Assembly: GCA_030039005.1 (NCBI GenBank) | Contig: JASHQT010000088.1 | Coordinates: 1-20,800 of the forward strand | DNA length: 20,800 nucleotides | DNA from: Bryobacteraceae bacterium | GTDB lineage: Bacteria; Acidobacteriota; Terriglobia; Bryobacterales; Bryobacteraceae | Reading direction: 5' to 3' | Shown here: piece after piece, positions 15,029-20,800 of the stretch | Position numbering within the stretch: the stretch's first letter is position 1 | Layout of the letters: each line of letters opens with the position of its first letter | Program-made: the position numbers and the translations under genes | The notes under the pieces: model-generated | Told to the model about the DNA's origin: nothing | The model's input: the letters and a program-made list of their open reading frames with translations, nothing else | Databases searched by the model: none

Positions 15029-18000
15029 GGGGCCTTCCAGACTCACGCCATCCAGCCAGATGTTGCCGGTCTGATCTCCGAAGTCGTAATCGAGTTGCGC
15101 CGCGGCAACCGCGTCCGTGGCCTGAAAATAGATGACGTACTGCTGCCAGGCTGTCGAGACGGAGACGGCGGCGTTCGTCAAAGCGCTGCCTGAGTTACTG
15201 TCCTCAACATCCAGTTGCAAGGTGCGCGCCGCATCGGCTTTGGCCCAGAACATCAGCCGGTACACTTGGCCTTGCCCCAGCGAAAGCCCGGTCTGCGAAA
15301 GCTGCACCGCCGCGACATTGGCCGGGTTCGACGCCGCGGAGGTCACGCTGATTTGCGCCGCCGAACTGCCTGCCGGACTCGTCGCGGCTACGGTTTGAAT
15401 GCTTGCAGCAGCGCTTTCACTCGTGTTCACGCTGAAATCCCACGTTCCGGCGAGCGCCGATTCGAATTGCCCGTTTTGAATCAGATTTGCGCCCGGCGTG
15501 CCAATCGTGAGTGCGAGCAGCGCCGATGTTTGCGCGCCGCCCGCCGCCGGATTTCCCGTTGACACCTGAATCGGCTGATCGCCCGACTTCAAGTCCGCCG
15601 GTATCGCGACGCGGACAAGGTATAGGCCGGGCGACGTCAGTCCGGCGAAAATCACCGGAGCCGGTTCACCGCCCACGGCCGCGGTCACTGGCGCGCTCAC
15701 CGGAAAGGCGCCGGAAAATTCCAGGTTCGTGACGAATGCGGAAGCCTCGGCCGTGGCGCCCACCCCGATCATGTAGAGGTCGATGACGTCGCCGGGAAAG
15801 ACTGCGCGCGTCACCCTGGAATCGATCGCGCTATTGCCAACCAGAAATCCGGTCCCTTCGAGAGCGGCCGTGACGAAGTATGTGGTCCCGGCCGAGTTCG
15901 GTAGAGCGTAGATGGCGGGCTGTGTTGCTTTCGCGGTCAATGGAAATGAATTGCCAGTCACTCCGTTGGCTTCCACCACAACCTGCACCGGACCAGGTTG
16001 TATTGAGGCCGGCGCCAAGGCATCCACCTGCGACGGACCCACGTAAGATAGGGCCGCCGGAACGCCATTGAACGTCACCGAAACGCCGCCGAGGTTCGTG
16101 GGTAACAGTTCGCTCGCGCCGAAATTCGCGGTTTGCGCGAACGGCGCGAAACTCGTCCCGCCAATGGTTACCCAGAGCCCCGGAGCGGCTCCCGGCGTAT
16201 AATTCCAGGCGTCTACCACGGCTTGCGTGGCGGGCGCCGCACCCGTTCCCAGGCCGAAGCCGGAAAGCGGAACCGCGAGGGGTCCGCTGCCGGTGTTGCC
16301 GCTGGCGTAAAGGGACGCCAGCCGTGCTCCCACTTGCGTGGGCGTGAACGTGACCGTTATGCTGCAACTCGCGCCCGCCGCAACGGACGCCCCGCACGTA
16401 TTTGATTGCGCGAAATCCCCGGCGTTCGCCCCGCCGATGCTGATCAGCGCCACGTTCAACGTGGATGACGCCGTGTTGGTCAGCATCAGGGTTTGCGCCG
16501 CGCTCGCGGTGTCCAGAGCCTGCGAACCGAAATTGAGACTGGCTGCGGATGCCACGGGTGGCGAAACATAGGATGGATTCCCGGCAGCCTGCGCCACCGT
16601 GAATGGATGTCCGGCAATCGTGATCGTAGTCTGACGCGTGGGGCCCGTGTTCGCGGGGATCGTGTAAGTAACCTGGCCCGTGCCCGTTCCCGACGCCGGA
16701 GCAAGCGTGATCCACGGCTGCGGCGTCGAAGCGTTCCACGTGCAACCCGGCGCGGTCGTGATCCCAACGTTCGCGCTCGCGCCCGAGGCCGGAACACGGA
16801 TGTCGGTCTCCGGGTCGAGAGAGATCGCGCAAGATCCCGTCACACTCGAATCGACGGCCAGCGTGAGACGCAGCACCTCGCCGAAGTTCTCGCCCGCTCC
16901 CACTCTCATGCGGCCGGTGAGACGGATCGCGCTCTGTCCCATCGTGACGGCCAGCGGCGCAAGTGTCACCTGTTGGAGCGGTGGCAGCGCGGAGTTGAGA
17001 GGGACATCGCCGAGCGTGGTGTTGAGAAGCACACCGCCTTTCGCCGCCGATGCCGGAAGCCATTGTGCCTCGCCGGTATTCACCATGGTCGCGGTGATCT
17101 GGCATGCCGCGCCCGCGGGAACGGACACCTGGGAATTGTTTTCGACCGTCACATCCAGGTTCGGACAAACCACGCGCAGCCCGGCAAACTCCGCGTTGGC
17201 GAACTTCAAGGGCCCTGTACCGCTATAAGGCACATCGCCCACCTGGACCAGCGGCATCGTAGATGTGTCGGTGCCCGTGCCTTCGTCGGCCAACACCACC
17301 GGCTGGCCGGCCGCGCGCGCCTCCGCGTATTGTTCCGCCCAGTTTAGAAACAGCCCGTATTGACCGCGAGCGTCGGCGTCGCGGTCGATGGTCAGCGTAG
17401 TAGGCGAACCGGAGCCCATCTGGGGCGGTGTCTTCTCGAAGGTCGCGCCATACTGCGCCAAAGTCAGCGCGCAGCCGCGCACAGTGCCGTCCGGATTGAT
17501 GATGCCGAAATCGGCATTGCTCTGCGGCGAATATCCGCCCGGCCACCACCACACTGAGTCGGCGTCCGATCCATCGTCGGCGATCTGCAGCATGAACGTG
17601 TCGCACAGCGATGCTTGCGCACCGAGAGAACTGGCATTGCCGTAATCGAGGCCGATGTTGTAGCCGAACTCGACCCATTGCACCGGTTTGCCCCCGGTGC
17701 GGTAGCGGCTGTAGGCGACCGCGAAGCCCCATTCGCGATGGGCCGGCCAGGGCGACGTATCGTAGCTTTCGGGCGAAAGAAAATCCAGGTGCGCGGCCGC
17801 GGTCCCGAGATCGTAACCCGTATAGGAATTGCCGGTGACCGTCATCGTCGCCCAGTTGCGATAGCTCAACAGCGTATTCGCATCCGTGCGATGGATCTCT
17901 CGCGCCACGACGCCGAGGTTCCGGCCCAGGTAATCGTCCAAAAAGCGGCGATAGGCGCCCACCATGACGCGCCACGATCCGTCATTGGCGATCTGATCGT

Positions 18001-19804
18001 CGGTGGGATTGGTGAGCTGGCCGCTGGAATTGAGTGGCGGCGCGATGCCCCAAATCTGCTGGGCGTTGGCGAGCGACCCGTATTGATCGTTGACCCAGGT
18101 GCGCCAATCGGGATCGAGGACGGCACGCCCCAGGCCCTCCACGTACGGCATTCCGTCCACATAACCGTCGTAGCCGCCTTGGTTTTGAAAACCGATGTAC
18201 GGTTCCCACAGCAGCTCGTAAGCGAACACGCGGTCGTTACCCGGAAGAAAGGCGGCGTCCAGATACGATCCCACCAGCGGATTCAGCGTCTGGTTGAATG
18301 CGTTGTCGCCGAGCGTGGCGGGCATGGCAATGCGCGCCCAGATCCCATGATTGCGGCAACGATCGAGGAAATCGATCAGCGAGCTGGCATCTTGCTGCCA
18401 GAACGAGTTCGGATACGGAAGCGAATACTGGATGTTCACCAGGTTGAAGTTAAGGGAGGCAAGGAGCGACAGGTCGGCCTCGATGGGAACGGGATCGTAG
18501 TTCTGCGGTTCCAGCCAGTCAGCGTTGCCGCTGAGTTGAGCACCGTAGCGCGGCCAATAGTTCACTCCATGCAGAAACACACGCTGGCCATTCACGTAGA
18601 AGGCGCCGTTCATCGCCTGGATCTTTTGGGCCGGCTCCCGCGCCAGCGTCGGATCGAAAACGCGCACCGGGCTTGTGATGGTATCCACTTCCTGGCCGTT
18701 AACCATGAGTTGGAAATTGAGCGTGTAGTCGCCGTTGGGCAGCGCGGGAAAGTTGAGCGTGACCGTGTTCACTCCGGTGGCTGAGAGGGCTATGGGGATG
18801 GAAGGCTGCGGCAGCGCGCCCGAGCCGCCTGAAATGGACCATTGCAATGTGGCTTGCGCCGCGGCGCTCGACATATTGATCGTGCTCGCTTGGCCGGCAA
18901 TCGTTTCGCCCGGTAGCCAGGCAATCTGCGTGGGACCTGCGCACTGTAAGTGAACGCCCGTGAGAGCGGCATGGAGCGCGGCAACCAGTTGGGCTCGATC
19001 GGCAGCCGAGAGTTCGGGCCACGGCAGCCAGACGATGAAATTCTCCATCACGGGAATGGTAATGGGAGGGCCATTGGGAAGGCTCGGTGGCGGAGCCTGG
19101 AGAAACGAATAAATGGTTGCGGCCGGCGCCAAGACGTCGCCGATGACGCGTGTGCGCGCGCCGCAGGGGGAGGTGATGCCGCGGCCGTTGACGATGGGAA
19201 CTCGCGTTCCCGAACTGGTAGTGTATTGCATATACCAGGGCGACAGCGTCGGAATGTACGGAACCCTAAACGGACCCTGCGGCGGTGGAGATCCCACGGC
19301 AGCCTGGTAGGCGGTGGCATCCAGGTAGCTGCCGTTAGGCGCGAGGTAGAGCGGGTCTTGGAAGGGCTCGCCTCCGCTCCCCAGGAAGCTTCCTCCCGAG
19401 CTCACGAACTGGGAGATCGCCGTCAAGGTGTCGAAGGGAAGACTTTGGAGCGACGGCACTGCCAGCAGGACATTGGTCGCTATGGAGCCTGGTTGGATCG
19501 CCGGCGGAAGATCCGCGGGCGTAACGGTGGTGACCGTGTATCCCGCGTCGCTCAGAATCGAGTCGAACTGCGCGACCGTGAACATCCAGCGATCGTCCTG
19601 CCAGGGTCCGCTTCCATCGACGACGATCGCTTGAGAGGTTTGGCCTAGCGCGCGGTTCGCCGGCGACAGGCCAAGCAAAAGAACGCTCCAGAACAACCAC
19701 CGGCGTGCGTCCTGGCCGGTCGCACGGGGATTCCGGCCGGCTTTGCAACAAAATGCATACCAATCCTCAGGGATTCGAACAGAAGGGCGCGGAGAAATCA
19801 CCAT
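15020..19804 (-). CDS. Large secreted multidomain glycosidase-like protein with Solibacter-type and carbohydrate-binding-like modules
   Basis: ATG 19804 gives 1594 residues; an earlier start at 19969 would run through the anti-sigma gene. No good Shine-Dalgarno supports 19804. Hydrophobic residues about 35-50 (WLFWSVLLLGLSPANRALGQ) form the export signal. Residues about 60-280 resemble a class I amidotransferase-like (trimerisation-type) fold. About 395-800 form a TIM-barrel glycosidase of clan GH-A appearance: FYVNGQRVFLHGVNYWP at the start, likely acid/base E534 (LLWEP) and nucleophile E712 (WVEFG). A BACON-like domain (about 995-1075, CTWNASTPQPWITL), a choice-of-anchor-D-like domain (about 1085-1185), a TIGR03437-like Solibacter domain (about 1195-1435) and a CBM4/9-like jelly roll (about 1440-1594, NLIQNGQFE) follow. 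It probably acts on polysaccharide outside the cell; the substrate is unknown. The sigma/anti-sigma pair lies directly upstream on the same strand. Confidence 0.85.
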   Translation of the reverse strand: MVISPRPSVRIPEDWYAFCCKAGRNPRATGQDARRWLFWSVLLLGLSPANRALGQTSQAIVVDGSGPWQDDRWMFTVAQFDSILSDAGYTVTTVTPADLPPAIQPGSIATNVLLAVPSLQSLPFDTLTAISQFVSSGGSFLGSGGEPFQDPLYLAPNGSYLDATAYQAAVGSPPPQGPFRVPYIPTLSPWYMQYTTSSGTRVPIVNGRGITSPCGARTRVIGDVLAPAATIYSFLQAPPPSLPNGPPITIPVMENFIVWLPWPELSAADRAQLVAALHAALTGVHLQCAGPTQIAWLPGETIAGQASTINMSSAAAQATLQWSISGGSGALPQPSIPIALSATGVNTVTLNFPALPNGDYTLNFQLMVNGQEVDTITSPVRVFDPTLAREPAQKIQAMNGAFYVNGQRVFLHGVNYWPRYGAQLSGNADWLEPQNYDPVPIEADLSLLASLNFNLVNIQYSLPYPNSFWQQDASSLIDFLDRCRNHGIWARIAMPATLGDNAFNQTLNPLVGSYLDAAFLPGNDRVFAYELLWEPYIGFQNQGGYDGYVDGMPYVEGLGRAVLDPDWRTWVNDQYGSLANAQQIWGIAPPLNSSGQLTNPTDDQIANDGSWRVMVGAYRRFLDDYLGRNLGVVAREIHRTDANTLLSYRNWATMTVTGNSYTGYDLGTAAAHLDFLSPESYDTSPWPAHREWGFAVAYSRYRTGGKPVQWVEFGYNIGLDYGNASSLGAQASLCDTFMLQIADDGSDADSVWWWPGGYSPQSNADFGIINPDGTVRGCALTLAQYGATFEKTPPQMGSGSPTTLTIDRDADARGQYGLFLNWAEQYAEARAAGQPVVLADEGTGTDTSTMPLVQVGDVPYSGTGPLKFANAEFAGLRVVCPNLDVTVENNSQVSVPAGAACQITATMVNTGEAQWLPASAAKGGVLLNTTLGDVPLNSALPPLQQVTLAPLAVTMGQSAIRLTGRMRVGAGENFGEVLRLTLAVDSSVTGSCAISLDPETDIRVPASGASANVGITTAPGCTWNASTPQPWITLAPASGTGTGQVTYTIPANTGPTRQTTITIAGHPFTVAQAAGNPSYVSPPVASAASLNFGSQALDTASAAQTLMLTNTASSTLNVALISIGGANAGDFAQSNTCGASVAAGASCSITVTFTPTQVGARLASLYASGNTGSGPLAVPLSGFGLGTGAAPATQAVVDAWNYTPGAAPGLWVTIGGTSFAPFAQTANFGASELLPTNLGGVSVTFNGVPAALSYVGPSQVDALAPASIQPGPVQVVVEANGVTGNSFPLTAKATQPAIYALPNSAGTTYFVTAALEGTGFLVGNSAIDSRVTRAVFPGDVIDLYMIGVGATAEASAFVTNLEFSGAFPVSAPVTAAVGGEPAPVIFAGLTSPGLYLVRVAIPADLKSGDQPIQVSTGNPAAGGAQTSALLALTIGTPGANLIQNGQFESALAGTWDFSVNTSESAAASIQTVAATSPAGSSAAQISVTSAASNPANVAAVQLSQTGLSLGQGQVYRLMFWAKADAARTLQLDVEDSNSGSALTNAAVSVSTAWQQYVIYFQATDAVAAAQLDYDFGDQTGNIWLDGVSLEGPVP

Positions 19805-19898
19805 AATGCCATAACCGCGCGGCGCAACCGATCCCCCCGGCTTCCGGCCGGACTGCCAAACGGCGCGATGAGAAGCACCGGGCGATTTGCGGATGCCG
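19805..19898 (-). other. Short spacer before the secreted glycosidase gene, no gene seen
   Basis: These 94 bp separate the anti-sigma stop from the proposed glycosidase start. They hold a 5-bp stem, CCGGC/GCCGG, at about 19840-19856, without a T-run. I see no recognisable -10/-35 pair or ECF-type GGAAC/CGT promoter, so read-through from the sigma operon is possible. Confidence 0.4.
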
Positions 19899-20342
19899 TC
19901 AGGATCGGGACCAGCGCCACAATACAATCGTCGCCGGTAGTGCCACGGCGGCAAGGGCCCAAAGCCCAACCGTCAGGATATTGGAGACGCTGCTACGCGC
20001 AGAGATCTGCCACAACGCGAACAGCGCAGTCAGTAGGAGAATAGCCGCGCAGGTCCGTTCCATCCAGATGAGCGGAAGCTGAGCTCGATTCATGCGTTGC
20101 CGGCGCAGCCTCAGATTCAGCCTCCACCACATCGACGCAGCCGGCTCCAGCGGCTCTTCCAGGGAACCCTCCAGCAGAGACTCAAGTTGCCGGCTGACCG
20201 AGCAAACCTCACTGCAAACGGCGCACGCCCGGGCGTGTTGCAGAAGCTCGGGCGGCAGTCCGCCTTGAGCGAGCGCCTGCACTACTTCCGGCTCTCTTTC
20301 GCAGCGCGGTGCTTCGTGTTGTTCGCCTGGTTTATGCGCCAT
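19899..20342 (-). CDS. Membrane anti-sigma factor with H-x3-C-x2-C zinc-type motif
   Basis: ATG 20342 gives 147 residues; a GTG two codons upstream is possible. The N-terminus carries HARACAVC, i.e. H36-x3-C40-x2-C43, the core of zinc-type anti-sigma domains (ZAS, zf-HC2). Two membrane helices follow at about 97-113 and 121-143, and the protein ends with a short basic tail, so there is no periplasmic sensor domain. It overlaps the sigma gene by 11 bp, the standard arrangement for translationally coupled ECF sigma/anti-sigma pairs. It should hold the sigma factor at the membrane until a signal arrives; the signal is unknown. Confidence 0.82.
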   Translation of the reverse strand: MAHKPGEQHEAPRCEREPEVVQALAQGGLPPELLQHARACAVCSEVCSVSRQLESLLEGSLEEPLEPAASMWWRLNLRLRRQRMNRAQLPLIWMERTCAAILLLTALFALWQISARSSVSNILTVGLWALAAVALPATIVLWRWSRS

Positions 20343-20800
20343 AACCACGCTTCTTCAGCATACCTGCAAAATTTGCCCGCGCCCGTGCCAGCATGGGCCG
20401 AATGCTTGCCGTGCGCGCCTGTAGAAGCCCCGCGATCTCGCTGTGGCTGAAACGCTCGACATAGGCCAGCCACAACAACTCGCGCTCCTTGGGCTTGAGG
20501 CAGCCGAATATCTGCCTGACGTCGCGGGCTTCATCCAACGAATGGACGTCGGCCGCGAACCGCCGGTCGTCCGGCAGCGGTTCCATGCGATGAGACCTGC
20601 GATGGTCCTGGATCAGGTTGGTCGCGATGCGGTAAAGGTAGTTCCTGCGCCATGCGAAGTCCATGCCCGCCGGGAGGTCGGCTTTGAATAGCCGAAAGTA
20701 ACTCTCCTGCAGAAGGTCGTCCGCCAAGGTCACATCATCCCTCAAAGCGGACCTCAGATAGGAACGCAGCCGGCGCGCTGTCTGCTCGTAGAATGCGCAA
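20332..20800 (-). CDS. ECF RNA polymerase sigma factor, N-terminus beyond right window edge
   Basis: The frame is open to the window edge, giving at least 155 residues; a TTG at 20745 is not the real start because family sequence continues upstream (FYEQTARRLRSYLRSAL). Region 2 is visible as LADDLLQESYFRLF and YLYRIATNLIQDHRRSH, the -10-binding helix. Region 4 is LKPKERELLWLAYVERFSHSEIAGLLQ with its helix-turn-helix. The remaining N-terminal part should be only about 10-20 residues. It is co-transcribed with the anti-sigma gene that overlaps its 3' end. Targets likely include its own operon and perhaps the large glycosidase gene downstream; this is inferred from position. Confidence 0.9.
   Translation of the reverse strand, partial: CAFYEQTARRLRSYLRSALRDDVTLADDLLQESYFRLFKADLPAGMDFAWRRNYLYRIATNLIQDHRRSHRMEPLPDDRRFAADVHSLDEARDVRQIFGCLKPKERELLWLAYVERFSHSEIAGLLQARTASIRPMLARARANFAGMLKKRGYGA

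Noticed and set aside
17615..18784. A 389-codon plus-strand frame inside the glycosidase gene
   Set aside because: Antisense to a gene with clear domains; the product is low-complexity, Arg/Val/Ile-rich and without motifs.

Overview
The window looks like a chromosomal segment of an Acidobacteriota bacterium, most likely of the Solibacter/Bryobacter group. The GC-rich, densely packed genes include a TonB-dependent receptor with an N-terminal carboxypeptidase-regulatory-like domain and a large secreted protein carrying the 'Solibacter C-terminal' type repeat (TIGR03437-like). Both are hallmarks of that group. The assignment comes from protein architecture only; there is no rRNA or tRNA in the window.

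Positions 1-9958 hold an exopolysaccharide-type locus in three transcription units. On the minus strand, 3046 to 1 encodes a Wzz-like chain-length protein, an O-antigen ligase/polymerase-like membrane protein and a GT4 glycosyltransferase cut by the left edge, all overlapping. Divergent from it on the plus strand, 3210-6763 encodes another GT4 glycosyltransferase and an unusual 812-residue fusion of a nucleotidyltransferase-like domain (PF14907 type) with an MFS transporter. Facing this, minus-strand 9856-6760 encodes an HprK-related P-loop kinase, an undescribed 49-residue peptide, a PglC/WbaP-type initiating sugar transferase and a heme-c/outer-membrane beta-barrel fusion, with stops and starts touching or overlapping. 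The convergent units end in a shared CTAG at 6760-6763.

The most interesting signal is regulatory. A 41-bp element (35 of 41 identical) lies about 60-70 bp upstream of the first gene of both minus-strand units, at 3116-3156 and 9918-9958. Inside it a TACAA-like unit repeats three times at exactly 11-bp spacing. It links the HprK-like/peptide/sugar-transferase unit to the Wzz/polymerase unit as a likely co-regulated set.

From 9985 to 14955 the genes appear unrelated to the polysaccharide locus: an Oar-like TonB-dependent receptor (minus) with a good sigma-70-type promoter, divergent from a Rieske-AIF-type ferredoxin reductase (plus). From 15020 to 20800, all minus strand, an ECF sigma factor (cut by the right edge) and an overlapping two-helix zinc-type anti-sigma factor precede a 1594-residue secreted multidomain glycosidase-like protein with BACON-like, choice-of-anchor-like, Solibacter-type and carbohydrate-binding-like modules.

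No tRNA, rRNA, CRISPR array, insertion sequence or integrase was recognised.
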